A stretch of 64,000 nucleotides of DNA from Ruegeria sp. EL01 (GTDB lineage Bacteria; Pseudomonadota; Alphaproteobacteria; Rhodobacterales; Rhodobacteraceae). Below, piece by piece: positions 1 through 9,455 of the stretch. A program made the translations under genes and the position numbers. The first letter of the stretch is position 1; the number at the start of each line of letters is the position of its first letter. The notes under the pieces are model-generated. The model worked only from the letters and a program-made list of their open reading frames with translations, did no database searches and was not told the origin of the DNA. The stretch lies in assembly GCF_900313035.1 (NCBI RefSeq), contig NZ_OMPS01000048.1, positions 62,001 through 126,000 on the forward strand, written 5' to 3'.

Positions 1-628
1 CTTCCAAACAGTATTCGCATGTTGAGATCACCTTAGATCCGAAAATTTGGTATACGACCCGGATGAGATTTGGTTTCGAAAAAGAGTGCTTTTCTGTACC
101 AACCTCCCGGCAATCACCGTCCCGCGCACACTGAAACTAACGAGAGCCGTGCCTATGACTCTGCTCTCAAGTTCCAACGGGGGGAGTTGATCTCCGAGTG
201 ATCGTATCGCCATTGGCAGGCAGCACCGTTTCGTGTTTAGCGTGAATCTTGAGGACCGCGAGTCAGTCTTTGAATTGCGCAACCAAGATTGTTGGGAAGG
301 TGTTCTTTTGCTGCCTTCGATTCGGGCATTTGTGACATCATTCGTCAAAAGTTAAGCGATGAACATGGTTGGTTGTGCGGAAAACCGGCGAAAGTCCAAG
401 CAACCATAGGCGGTGCTTTGCTTGAATCGCTACCGGCGTTTGCAATCGCAGCATTTGTCATATCCATCTAATCCCAGTGTGTCAGAATACAGTAACGAGT
501 GGCGTAAATTGTACACGGATCACTTTCGCCGACACCGGTTGGTGTTTCGCGGCGATCGTCTTTGCAACTTTAGGTGGCAGCGGTGCTGATACCCAGCGCC
601 GGTTCCTAAGACATAGGGATGAAGTGGG
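1..628. other. Left-edge stretch without a confident gene
   Basis: No convincing coding region was found before the exoY-like gene at 629. A plus-strand reading frame enters from the left edge and stops with TGA at 132-134; its roughly 43 codons could be the tail of a gene lying mostly outside the window, but they match nothing I recognise. Other open frames here are short, lack ribosome binding sites and read like non-coding DNA. The stretch is visibly richer in A and T than the genes that follow. The last 150 bases should hold the promoter of the exoY-like gene, but I cannot point to clear -35 and -10 boxes. Confidence 0.5.
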
Positions 629-1345
629 ATGAAACCGATCGAGACAGAAGTGGCGTCCGCCGAAGGCATTATGTCGCCCGTGTCGCGACCGCGTCATATC
701 GTGTGGACTCATCATGCCCCACAGGAAGAACCCGCGGGCGGATGGACAAAAAGAACGCTCGACGTCGCAATCGCTGTAACCATGCTTGTGATGTTGTCAC
801 CGCTTATGGTCGGACTTGCGCTATTGGTTTGCATAACGTCCCCGGGACCGGTTTTGTATCGACACCGTCGCGTCGGGTATCGAAGCCAGCCCTTTTCCTG
901 TCTCAAGTTCAGAACTATGGCTGTGGATGGTGATGACCTTCTTCAAAGGCACCTTCAACGCGATCCAATTGCTCGCTCTGAGTGGGACAAAAGCCAGAAG
1001 TTGCGCGATGACCCGCGCGTCACGCCAGTTGGGCACGTGCTGCGAAAACTTAGCCTTGATGAATTGCCACAGCTTTACAACGTTCTGCGTGGAGATATGA
1101 GCCTTGTCGGTCCCCGCCCAGTTTTAAGCGAAGAGCTGCGCCGCTATGGGCCGTCCCGTCGTTATTATCTGCGCGCACGCCCGGGCATTACTGGCCTGTG
1201 GCAGGTAAACGGCCGGAACACCACATCCTACAAGCGCAGGGTGGCTTATGATCGCGCCTATGTGGCCAAGGTCAGCACCGTTACTGACATCGCAATCCTC
1301 GCTCAGACTCTACCAGCCGCGATGCGTTCTGATGAGACATCGTAG
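629..1345 (+). CDS. exoY: ExoY-like undecaprenyl-phosphate sugar-1-phosphate transferase
   Basis: This 238-residue protein belongs to the bacterial sugar transferase family (ExoY/WbaP), which starts repeat-unit assembly by moving a sugar-1-phosphate, usually galactose, onto undecaprenyl phosphate in the inner membrane. A hydrophobic segment at about residues 45-70 is followed by a basic patch, the KFRTM motif near residue 93, the SLDELPQLYNVLRGDMS block and the VGPRP motif, then the RPGITGLWQVNGR signature. The length fits a short ExoY with one N-terminal membrane segment, not the long WcaJ type. Neighbouring glycosyltransferases, a flippase and sulfotransferases place it in an exopolysaccharide locus. 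The family assignment is certain; the identity of the sugar is inferred from ExoY homologues. Confidence 0.92.
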   Translation: MKPIETEVASAEGIMSPVSRPRHIVWTHHAPQEEPAGGWTKRTLDVAIAVTMLVMLSPLMVGLALLVCITSPGPVLYRHRRVGYRSQPFSCLKFRTMAVDGDDLLQRHLQRDPIARSEWDKSQKLRDDPRVTPVGHVLRKLSLDELPQLYNVLRGDMSLVGPRPVLSEELRRYGPSRRYYLRARPGITGLWQVNGRNTTSYKRRVAYDRAYVAKVSTVTDIAILAQTLPAAMRSDETS

Positions 1346-1426
1346 CAGCAAACGAATGCCCTGCCCGGATCGGTGAATGTGCCCCTCTCAGTCACAGACG
1401 GGCTTTGTTGGTGAGCGATAGGAATT

Positions 1427-2722
1427 ATGGCAAACATCGCAACGGCGGAACTGCAATCAGCGCGAACTGAAACCGGCTCTCTGGTGTCTGTCGTAATGTC
1501 AAATTTCAATGGGTCCGCCTATCTGGAAGCCGCGATAACATCGGTTCTGAACCAGTCTCATTCAGAGTTGGAATTGATTGTGGTTGATGACGCATCAGAA
1601 GACCGCAGCTTGGAGATCATTGAGGACATAGCCGCATCAGACACCAGGCTCAGGCCAATCGCCCTGGACACAAATCACGGCCCTGCCGGAGCCCGAAACG
1701 CCGGATTGGACGCCGCCCGCGGGCAATGGATCGCGATTGTCGACGCCGATGATCTGATCCACCCGCAGCGGATCGAGCGCATGCTGATTGCAGCCCAAAG
1801 TATGGGGGCGGATGCGGTAGCCGATGATTTGCTGTGCTTCGGGTCTGCACGTACGGCAGGCCAAACCTTGCTAGAGACCAGCCACATCGAACAGCCGCAA
1901 CCGATTACGGCAACCGATCTTGTCTGCAGCGACTCGGCCATTGCTGGATTCACTTCATTTGGTTATCTGAAACCACTGATCCGTCGGGAAAAATTGCGTT
2001 CGCTTCGATATGACGAAGCTCTTCGTTTGGGCGAAGATTTTGATTTGTACTTCCGACTGTTGATCGCGGGTACAAATTTCGTCCTGCTTCCAGATCCGAC
2101 GTATCTTTACCGTCGCCATTCGGGGTCCGTGTCCCATCGCCTATCTGTTTCTTCCTTGCAGCGTCTGCTGCGTGCTCACGCCAAAATCGCAAAATTGGCT
2201 GACACCATGTCACCTAAAGACGATGAGCTTGTTACCCTGCTCGACCAGCGTCGAGTGCGGCTGGAAAAAGCAATGACGTATCAAAGCCTTGTGAGCGATA
2301 CCAAATCCGCGAAGGTGTGGGGCATTATGCGACGACTTGGGCGTCGCCCGGCACTGTTGCTTGATCTTGCAAACAGCCTTGTCGACCGTTGGCGCCTGTC
2401 AGGATTTATCGGCCACACGCAAACGACCGAAGGCCTCAAAACTATAGTGCTGGCCTCGCCAAATCGGATTGATCAGATCGACGCGCCTCCGGGCGCTATA
2501 CGTGTCCCCGTCAATCCATCGGACTGGGTGTTACGCCGTACATTGGCCTGCGATCTCGCTAAACTGGCCAGTACCGGACCCGTCGATGTTATCGCAGACG
2601 GCCCAGCTGGACTGGATGGCCTAGGCTATCTGCCAAGCTGGCGCTCCACGCGGCTTGCGCTTAACAAAAAAGATGTCAGCACGGCCAAAGTCCCTCGCCA
2701 TGTGGTTTTGGACGTTATTTAG
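1427..2722 (+). CDS. Family 2 glycosyltransferase with C-terminal extension
   Basis: This 431-residue protein has an N-terminal GT-A fold domain (about residues 18-250). The start of the fold reads SLVSVVMSNFNGSAYL, followed by IVVDDAS, NHGPAGARNAG and the DXD-type metal/nucleotide-sugar site VDADD. A later block, RYDEALRLGEDFDLY, is shared almost word for word with the convergent gene at 2740-3723, so the two are paralogues. Residues from about 280 onward form an extension with no recognised domain. It probably adds one sugar to the lipid-linked exopolysaccharide repeat unit at the cytoplasmic face. Overall it resembles ExoO/ExoU/ExoW-type enzymes, but donor and linkage cannot be read from the sequence. 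Confidence 0.85.
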   Translation: MANIATAELQSARTETGSLVSVVMSNFNGSAYLEAAITSVLNQSHSELELIVVDDASEDRSLEIIEDIAASDTRLRPIALDTNHGPAGARNAGLDAARGQWIAIVDADDLIHPQRIERMLIAAQSMGADAVADDLLCFGSARTAGQTLLETSHIEQPQPITATDLVCSDSAIAGFTSFGYLKPLIRREKLRSLRYDEALRLGEDFDLYFRLLIAGTNFVLLPDPTYLYRRHSGSVSHRLSVSSLQRLLRAHAKIAKLADTMSPKDDELVTLLDQRRVRLEKAMTYQSLVSDTKSAKVWGIMRRLGRRPALLLDLANSLVDRWRLSGFIGHTQTTEGLKTIVLASPNRIDQIDAPPGAIRVPVNPSDWVLRRTLACDLAKLASTGPVDVIADGPAGLDGLGYLPSWRSTRLALNKKDVSTAKVPRHVVLDVI

Positions 2723-2739
2723 ACCGGCCCGCACATCGA

Positions 2740-3723
2740 CTATTTGACAGACAGCAACAGTCTTGACCCGCTCTCAGGTGCGGCCTCCCCTGCCGTTTCG
2801 CTGAGCTTCAGTTTATCGCGCGCAATCTGCAGCGTCACCGGCCACCCGCGATCTCGCGCGCTGGTCAGATACCGTATAGCGGCCCATGTCCCGTGCTCAC
2901 GTTTCAGATCAAGAAACACCCGGTGATCCCGCTTTCGCCGCACCTCTCGCAGATGCTGCTGCATGGCTTGCTTCAGACCTGAATTCTGCGGCCTGATGTC
3001 GAGATGCGATTGGAGCGCGGTATGCAGTTTCGCCAATTCAGTCGCACCGTGTCGTGCGCTGAGAGAATTGGAACGCACCACCGCCGCGTATCCTGGCCTA
3101 CGTGTCAATTGCATCTGTGCCCCGGCCAGTAGCATCCGCACGTAAAGATCGTAGTCCTCGCCAAGACGCAAAGATGGGTCATACCGCAATTTGTTCTGTT
3201 TCAAAAAATCTAGGGACAGAACGGGTTTCAAAAAACCCAACTCACCGCGTGACATTCCGTGATTCCGAAGATTGCCCCGTACAAACTTTGCTGCGCCAAG
3301 CGGTGTGAATTCCGGGTCGATAACTGACCAATCCCGTCCTGCCGCCTCCGACAAGTTTTCGGGTGTCACAAATGCGATATTGTCCGCGACCATATCGCAG
3401 TTCTCGGCAGACAATAGGTGCGCAAGCCGCCGAGGCAGAAATACATCGTCAGAATCCAGCACTGCAACATAGTCTGATGTTGCAACATCCAAGGCTCGGT
3501 TGCGCGCTGCGGCGGGTCCGTGGTTGGCGCCTTGTCGGATCAAGTGAACGCGCGGGTCGTGTTTAGCTTCGTTCGTAACGACGTCGCATGTGGCGTCCCG
3601 AGACGCATCATCAACAACAATCACCTCAACCGTTTCCGGCTGGATCAAGGCCGAACGGATCGCACGGGGCACAGTATCCTGAGCATTAAATGCCGCTATG
3701 ATGACGGTGACGCTTGCAGACAT
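2740..3723 (-). CDS. Family 2 glycosyltransferase
   Basis: This 327-residue GT2 enzyme starts directly with the fold (SVTVIIAAFNAQDTV), followed by VIVVDDASRD, NHGPAAARNRALD and the DXD-type site LDSDD. The block RYDPSLRLGEDYDLYVRMLLAGA matches the same region of the convergent neighbour at 1427-2722, which points to an old duplication inside this locus. There are no membrane segments, so it is a cytoplasmic enzyme acting on lipid-linked intermediates. The gene ends 17 bp from the end of its paralogue. Its role in building the exopolysaccharide repeat unit is inferred from family and context. Confidence 0.85.
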   Translation of the reverse strand: MSASVTVIIAAFNAQDTVPRAIRSALIQPETVEVIVVDDASRDATCDVVTNEAKHDPRVHLIRQGANHGPAAARNRALDVATSDYVAVLDSDDVFLPRRLAHLLSAENCDMVADNIAFVTPENLSEAAGRDWSVIDPEFTPLGAAKFVRGNLRNHGMSRGELGFLKPVLSLDFLKQNKLRYDPSLRLGEDYDLYVRMLLAGAQMQLTRRPGYAAVVRSNSLSARHGATELAKLHTALQSHLDIRPQNSGLKQAMQQHLREVRRKRDHRVFLDLKREHGTWAAIRYLTSARDRGWPVTLQIARDKLKLSETAGEAAPESGSRLLLSVK

Positions 3724-3899
3724 CAGACTTGGTTAAGCTTACGTGACTTGTATGGGCTATCCCCAAAAGGGGTAAAGCACACAGTGTCTTCGTCCAAGGG
3801 AAACCAGGCCAGTGATACTACGTCAGCGTGCAATCGCCTGCGATACTATGGGACTGATCCGTTTTACTTCGGGATTGCCATTGGAAACCGTAACCGGCT

Positions 3900-4148
3900 T
3901 TACGCATCCGACTTTGGTGATACCTGCGCGGACGGCACGGACGGTGCGCGATCATCCGCCTCTTGGGTTTTGCGCTTTCTGTCAGCTGCCAACAGCGCAA
4001 CAACAAGGACATAGACCAGTTGCAGCAAAACCGTGACGGCGATCACAAACAGAACCAGTTGCGACGAGCTGAATCCAGCCACATAGCCAATCACTGCTGA
4101 TACGACGACGGACAGAAAAAGTCCCGCAACAAAAATCGGTAACTGCAT
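3900..4148 (-). CDS. Small two-helix membrane protein, ExoX/SyrA-like
   Basis: This 82-residue protein has two hydrophobic helices (about residues 3-24 and 30-53) followed by a short charged, Pro/Ser-rich cytoplasmic-type tail. Size, helix spacing and the QLVYVLVV-type second helix recall the ExoX/PsiA/SyrA family of small rhizobial membrane proteins that lower exopolysaccharide synthesis, apparently through the ExoY step. It lies between exopolysaccharide glycosyltransferases, about 2.5 kb from the exoY-like gene, which supports the idea. I rely on the overall pattern and not on a diagnostic motif, so ExoX-like is an inference and a generic small membrane protein remains possible. Confidence 0.6.
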   Translation of the reverse strand: MQLPIFVAGLFLSVVVSAVIGYVAGFSSSQLVLFVIAVTVLLQLVYVLVVALLAADRKRKTQEADDRAPSVPSAQVSPKSDA

Positions 4149-4324
4149 CGTTTCCCCTATTGGCGGAGGCTCAATTTAGCGCCCCGTTCCTCCACCATTT
4201 GATGCAGAGTACAGCAAAAACACTCCGGGCCACCACTCAATTCTAAGCCCAGTTGTTGCGAACTAATGAACAATATGACGTCATATGCGAAACAGTTGCG
4301 TCAAAAGCGCCCCAGTGAAGCTGC

Positions 4325-7300
4325 CTAAGCCTTTTCGCCAGTCTCGCCATAGACCGCGATGTCCTGGATCCCGATCAATGACGCGATTGTTCCGCAATGC
4401 AATGCACCACGCAATAGGCTTGCATTGCGCCGCGCGGCGATTGGCGCCGTGATCAGTGCAAAAAGAAAACAATATATCACTTTGGCAAACGCGAGCGGCA
4501 GGGTCCTGAGACGTACGCCTCCTCCACCATGTTGACGCAGCAGGCTTCCATGTGTTTGCCCCATGCGGAACCGCCGCCTTAACAACCATGACATGGTTGC
4601 GCGGGACGGCGTTACCGGCTCTTCAAGCTGAGCTTGCGGGGCAAACGCAATTCTGGCGCCATCCGCCACGGCATCTTTATAGAATGCCGTATCTTCGCCC
4701 CCAGACACGCCGCGATCCAAATCGAACCGCCGACCCGCCAGAGCGTCACTGCCAAGATCCATAATGACGTTGCAGCTGTGACCCGCAATCGGCCGGCCAT
4801 CTGCCCCAAGCTCTGGCGTTGTGTCGTGAATGCGCAGCGCGCGCATCCATCGCGGCGCCTCTGGTCCGTACCCTGCGCGGACCGGCCCGACCACAACATC
4901 TGCGTCCGCGTCTGCGAGCCGCACAGCAAGGCCGCTGAGCCAGTTCGGTGGGGCCAACTCATCGTCATCTATGAAAGCAAAAGTACGCAGACCGCAGTGT
5001 TCCGCTTCTTCCAGAGCAGCATTGCGCGCAATCGCGATGTTTCCCGCAGGAGCAAATCGGTAGATCACATGGTGACGTGAAGCTGCAGCAAACTCATCGA
5101 CGATGCTGCGCGCGCTGGGTGACGCATCATTGTCCACAACAATGATCGAAAGGCGCGTACCGTTTGGAAGGTTCTGATACTCCAGCGTTTGCAACGTATC
5201 CATAAGGCTGGTGCGCTGATACGTGCAAACGCCGACAGCTATATGATCCAAAGGGATCGCAGGTTTCTGAGTGTGGGATATTGGAACATCTCCGAATTGA
5301 TCATCTGATGGGCGCAGCAACAGCTGCCTCCAGAAACCAACTGACCAACCCAAATGCATAACGATCGCAATCGGACCCGCACTCAGAACCGAAACCTGGC
5401 GCCTTTCAGCAGCAAGTGCCCCACCCGCGATCAAGCATGCAGAAATCCAGATCGCTGCAGGCAACGCAAATATAGGGGTGAGAGGGGCCAGAACAACCAA
5501 CCCCAGCGCTGGCGTGATACCCATCATCGCAAGCTGCCGCAGTCGCGGCATCTGGCGGTGCTTTAGCATCGTCCGCGCCCTGCCCCCGCCAAAATTGAAG
5601 TATTGACGGAACACTGCGGCGATGGTGATGCGAGGAAAATACTCGAGCTGGGTGTGTGACGTCAGCCAAATCCGGTGTCCCGACTGCGTCAGGCGCATAT
5701 CCAGCTCGGCATCTTCATTGTGCGAAAACCGCGGATCATACCCGCCGACCGACCTGAAAGCGTCAAGCCGCATCAGCGCGTGATGCCCATGATCGACGAA
5801 CCGCCCGGATCCTCTGGTTCGATGCGCCGACCCTCCGTTTCCGAGGCGCGCGTTTTGCGTCACTGCGATGGCGCGCTGCATTCGGGTCGCGCCAATGGCG
5901 TGCATTGGCACGACAACGCTGGCTGCCTCGGTCCGGTGTGCCTCAGCCAACAACGTGTCAATATAGTCGACCGGGTAGTTGGAATGCGCGTCCAGACGCG
6001 CCAGCCAGTCCATACCTTCACCGTACCGGGCACAGGCAGCGTTCACTCCAGCACTCTGATATCGGGCGGGGTTGTTCAACAGCCGGATGTCGTAGTTCGG
6101 CAAGGCTGCGATTTTGTCCCTGACGATGTCTTGCGTTCCGTCCGTTGAACCGCCGTCGACGATGACCAGTCGCGCGCCCGCCACATGTTCGATTCTGCAT
6201 TGAAGAAAGACAGTCAGCCCATCGACAACATCCGCGATGTGCTCAGCTTCGTTCAAAGTCGGAATGACAATCAGAACTGCATCTTGCGGTGTATCAATGG
6301 GGTCAGGCGCTTTGAATGGCTGCTTATCCGTGATTGCATCAACAAGATCGCGCGCATCCTGCAAGGTAGCCTGCCAAACGTCTGCCGGTACAGCGTGTTG
6401 CATCTGGCGCAAGTGGTCCATGATCTCGGGTGACACTTGCTCCATTGCCGAGATGACTGATGCGTCATCTGCCGTCTCCAGTATCAGCCCAATACCAAGT
6501 TCACCCATACGGTGCGCGGTTTCTGTTCCGGCGAGCGCGATGGGCGGCACTCGGTTTCGTCCGCTTTCATAAAGGCGGTTTGGTAACAGCCAATCCGAAT
6601 TACCACCGGAATCGTAACGATCAATCAGCCACGCGAGATCCACATCCCGGTAAATAGCGGCAAGATCATCCGGGTAGGAATACGGACCTTCGAACATCAA
6701 ATTCGGGTTGGCCTCGACGACTTCATGGAAATCTGGCAATTCATCAAGCGCCGGACGGCCACGCAACACAACCTGGTAGCGACCTGGATTGGCCCTTGTA
6801 AGGGCGTCCAGACATCGCAATGAAAAGCGGCACCTTAGAATTCCAAACCAGCCAATACGAAGCGCAACCTGAGCCGAATTCGCCGATCGACCCTCAGGTT
6901 CAGATGCGCCGTTGCTCTGCTCAACCACCTTGTTTTCCACCAAGAGAATCGATGCTGTGCTGTGCTGAATGGGAACGAAATACTCTCGCTGAAAGGCCGG
7001 AGAGGAGACGACAATGTGATCGACCTTTCGGCACAGTCGACGTTCAATCCAGCGCATTATCTGCGCCTTGAGTGACTGGCCGACCATCAGGTGATGAATA
7101 TCGAGGACCTCGTAAACTAATGAAATCGGTCGATCTGACCGCAAAACCCGAAGCAACGGCACCGCAAGCGCCAGCATTTCAAGGTTTCTGCACAGGACTG
7201 CATCCACGGGCGGCACGTTTTTGACAATCGCGCGCAGCCGAAAGCGAAGTTTCAGAACCGAAAAGGCGCGTTGCAACATCTTGCCATTATGGGTCAGGCC

Positions 7301-7510
7301 CAACACCAAAGCCTCTTCGGGTAACAGGCCAGATCGACGCCGGAACCCTGCAACGGTGACGTCGACACCACCTGTTCTAAGCATATCGACCCGACGCCAG
7401 ATGGCAGTATCATCCAGATCATGCGCCAGATACAAAACGTGCCTTTTTTTCCCAGAGCCGTTGCCTTGCTCTAAGGTTACTTCAGTTCCGCTTGCATTGT
7501 CCGTAGGCAT
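4325..7510 (-). CDS. Three-glycosyltransferase fusion (GT4 + ExoA-like + ExoM-like)
   Basis: This 1061-residue chain carries three glycosyltransferases. Residues about 20-395 are a GT-B (GT4-like) domain with HVLYLAHD at the start and NRLYESGRNRVPPIAL near the donor site. Residues about 411-740 resemble ExoA: VLIVIPTLNEAEHI, VDGGSTDGT, RLDAHS as DXD, a GGSAHRT block, HNEDAELDMRL, and then several hydrophobic helices at 661-735. Residues about 756-1061 resemble ExoM-type GT2: VGVCTYQRTSLM, VVDNDASPSA, FIDDDE, GGEDTAFY, and one helix near 1005-1023. In rhizobia ExoA and ExoM are separate proteins that act in succinoglycan repeat-unit assembly. The fusion suggests successive sugars added by one membrane-anchored protein. 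No frame break is visible, so it appears to be a genuine fusion. Confidence 0.85.
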   Translation of the reverse strand: MPTDNASGTEVTLEQGNGSGKKRHVLYLAHDLDDTAIWRRVDMLRTGGVDVTVAGFRRRSGLLPEEALVLGLTHNGKMLQRAFSVLKLRFRLRAIVKNVPPVDAVLCRNLEMLALAVPLLRVLRSDRPISLVYEVLDIHHLMVGQSLKAQIMRWIERRLCRKVDHIVVSSPAFQREYFVPIQHSTASILLVENKVVEQSNGASEPEGRSANSAQVALRIGWFGILRCRFSLRCLDALTRANPGRYQVVLRGRPALDELPDFHEVVEANPNLMFEGPYSYPDDLAAIYRDVDLAWLIDRYDSGGNSDWLLPNRLYESGRNRVPPIALAGTETAHRMGELGIGLILETADDASVISAMEQVSPEIMDHLRQMQHAVPADVWQATLQDARDLVDAITDKQPFKAPDPIDTPQDAVLIVIPTLNEAEHIADVVDGLTVFLQCRIEHVAGARLVIVDGGSTDGTQDIVRDKIAALPNYDIRLLNNPARYQSAGVNAACARYGEGMDWLARLDAHSNYPVDYIDTLLAEAHRTEAASVVVPMHAIGATRMQRAIAVTQNARLGNGGSAHRTRGSGRFVDHGHHALMRLDAFRSVGGYDPRFSHNEDAELDMRLTQSGHRIWLTSHTQLEYFPRITIAAVFRQYFNFGGGRARTMLKHRQMPRLRQLAMMGITPALGLVVLAPLTPIFALPAAIWISACLIAGGALAAERRQVSVLSAGPIAIVMHLGWSVGFWRQLLLRPSDDQFGDVPISHTQKPAIPLDHIAVGVCTYQRTSLMDTLQTLEYQNLPNGTRLSIIVVDNDASPSARSIVDEFAAASRHHVIYRFAPAGNIAIARNAALEEAEHCGLRTFAFIDDDELAPPNWLSGLAVRLADADADVVVGPVRAGYGPEAPRWMRALRIHDTTPELGADGRPIAGHSCNVIMDLGSDALAGRRFDLDRGVSGGEDTAFYKDAVADGARIAFAPQAQLEEPVTPSRATMSWLLRRRFRMGQTHGSLLRQHGGGGVRLRTLPLAFAKVIYCFLFALITAPIAARRNASLLRGALHCGTIASLIGIQDIAVYGETGEKA

Positions 7511-7864
7511 CGATCGAACATCTCATCGCAAATACGCTTACGCTTTTGTGCCGCAGCCGGGTTGAGGTTGCGAGGCTTGTCAAAGACGCGATGCCGAACC
7601 GGCAAAACCGAGCCTGCCCGTGCATTGGAATGAGCGAAATTTCGTCCATAAGGTGATTCCGCCGGCACGCTACAAATCAAATACGTTTTAGTCCTATGTG
7701 CCTAATCGTTGGTTCAAGCCTGCTACCCATAGAATGTTTTCCGCCATCGTGGGCACCCGTTTGGCGGGAAGTTGCTGAAAAAGATGCTGCGCGTGCAAAG
7801 GGCGGGCACAGCCCCCCGCTCCATGCAATTCTTGCCAGGTCAAATTGGCAGAAAGTCCTAATGT
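7511..7864. promoter_or_regulatory. Divergent intergenic region
   Basis: These 354 bases separate the minus-strand triple glycosyltransferase from the plus-strand flippase gene and must carry both promoters. I found no convincing gene, tRNA or strong hairpin. Short open frames exist on both strands but lack ribosome binding sites. Confidence 0.45.
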
Positions 7865-9385
7865 ATGGCCCAACGCGATCCTCATGAGGTGGTCGAAACC
7901 GTCGCCCATGACACCTACGGCGGAACCGTCGTTCGGGGTAGCGTCTATGCCGCGCTGAGTCAGTTGGTGATGGTCGGGTGCCAAATCGGGTCAGTTCTGA
8001 TCCTGTCGCGATTACTCAGGCCCGCTGATTTCGGTCTGATCGCCATGATCGGGCCGGTCATCGCATTTCTGACCCTGTTCAAGGAAATGGGCCTGCTGCA
8101 GGCGGTCATCCAGAAACGGACACTGACCTATGGGCAACTCAACTCATTATTCTGGATCAATTTGGGCGTCAGTTTAACGCTTACGATCCTGCTGATCCTA
8201 CTGGCGCCGCTAGTCGCTGATTTCTACAAAGAGCCCGAATTGACCTGGCTGATCAGGATCATGGCGCTGAATATGGTCGTTACAGCGCTTGGCGCACAGC
8301 ATTTCGCCCTACTCAATCGCGGTATGGGCTTTGGTCGAATTGCGATAAACGCCAGCATTATCGCAGTGTTTTCTTTGGTCGTTTCGATCCTTTGGGCGCT
8401 GGTCTCGCCAACGCCTTGGGCGCTTGTTGCAGGCACGCTGTCTGGCGGTGTTCTTGGTGCCTTCTTGGTATGGGCTTGGGTCCCTTGGCACCCGTCGCGC
8501 CCCGCTATCGCCGCTGGAACGGCAGACCTGTTGGGATTTGGCGCGGGCGTGACAGGTTTCAAGCTGGCGAATTTTCTGTCTCGCAACCTCGACAGTATCT
8601 TGATTGGGCGCGTCTGGGGTGGTTCGGCGCTTGGGTTCTACGATCGGGCGTACAAACTGATCCTGTTTCCGTTGAACCGTGTGGCGCAGCCCTTGTCGCA
8701 GGTTATGGTACCGGTTCTATCCCGGATGCAGGACGAACCGCACCGCTACACCCACGCATTCTTTCGCGTCTTCGGGTTGATGCAGCTTGCTATCCTGCCC
8801 GGTGTCGCCGCGATGACCGGGATGGCAGACACAGCTGTTCCGTTCTTGCTCGGCGCACAATGGGCCGAGAGCGCCCCGATCTTCGCGGCTTTGGGCGTTG
8901 CCGCCTTGGCGCAACCGCTGGCAAATCCAACCGGGTGGCTGTTTGTCAGCCAGGGGCGCACAACCGAGATGGCATGGTGGGGCTTTGCGTCTGCCACCGT
9001 CACCTGTGCAGCGTTTGTTTGGGGGGTGCAGTTCGGCGTTCGTGAATTTGCGATGGCTTATGCCGCAGTCACGATGTTGAAACTGTTCCCCCTTTGGTTG
9101 CTTGTCACCCGTAAGGGCCCGGTTGGTCGGGATAGCATCCGGCGGCGAATTCTGCCTGTATTTTGCGCCGGTCTCGTCTGTTACGTGATCGTTTTGGCCA
9201 TACAAGCATCATTGCCCGATCACGCGTTTGGAAAGCTACTTGCCGGAACTGCGCTGAGCTATGTGGTGTTTTCCGGCTTTCTGGCCTTCAGCCCCTATGG
9301 CCGCGAAATCCTGAGCGAAGTGAAAGGTTTGGCAGCCAAAGCCCTGCAGGAACTGAGAAAACGCAGAGACAAGAGGCCCGCATGA
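7865..9385 (+). CDS. Polysaccharide flippase (Wzx/ExoT-like, MOP superfamily)
   Basis: This 506-residue polytopic membrane protein has about twelve to fourteen hydrophobic helices. It starts with the family-typical stretch VRGSVYAALSQLVMVGCQIGSVLILSRLLRPADFGLIAM, where the RLL-P-DFGL signature of the polysaccharide transporter/MviN-like clan is plain. GFYDRAYKL and PLNRVAQPLSQVMVPVLSR further mark the WzxC/ExoT branch. It should flip the undecaprenyl-linked repeat unit from the inner to the outer leaflet before polymerisation. It begins a plus-strand run with the sulfotransferase and two GT4 genes. Start choice is moderate: an ATG at 7865 with a weak upstream purine stretch. Confidence 0.9.
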   Translation: MAQRDPHEVVETVAHDTYGGTVVRGSVYAALSQLVMVGCQIGSVLILSRLLRPADFGLIAMIGPVIAFLTLFKEMGLLQAVIQKRTLTYGQLNSLFWINLGVSLTLTILLILLAPLVADFYKEPELTWLIRIMALNMVVTALGAQHFALLNRGMGFGRIAINASIIAVFSLVVSILWALVSPTPWALVAGTLSGGVLGAFLVWAWVPWHPSRPAIAAGTADLLGFGAGVTGFKLANFLSRNLDSILIGRVWGGSALGFYDRAYKLILFPLNRVAQPLSQVMVPVLSRMQDEPHRYTHAFFRVFGLMQLAILPGVAAMTGMADTAVPFLLGAQWAESAPIFAALGVAALAQPLANPTGWLFVSQGRTTEMAWWGFASATVTCAAFVWGVQFGVREFAMAYAAVTMLKLFPLWLLVTRKGPVGRDSIRRRILPVFCAGLVCYVIVLAIQASLPDHAFGKLLAGTALSYVVFSGFLAFSPYGREILSEVKGLAAKALQELRKRRDKRPA

Positions 9386-9455
9386 CGTATTCTGTGACAC
9401 CAATTGCACGACGCTTTTGTTCCGGTTGCGCAGCCCAGCCGCCGGAGGCTCTGCC

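Noticed and set aside
28..348. 106-codon minus-strand open frame near the left edge
   Set aside because: No ribosome binding site, low-complexity basic composition, and no similarity to any family; treated as non-coding.
7694..7984. Minus-strand open frame spanning the divergent gap and the flippase start
   Set aside because: It overlaps the well-supported flippase gene antisense and has no features of its own.
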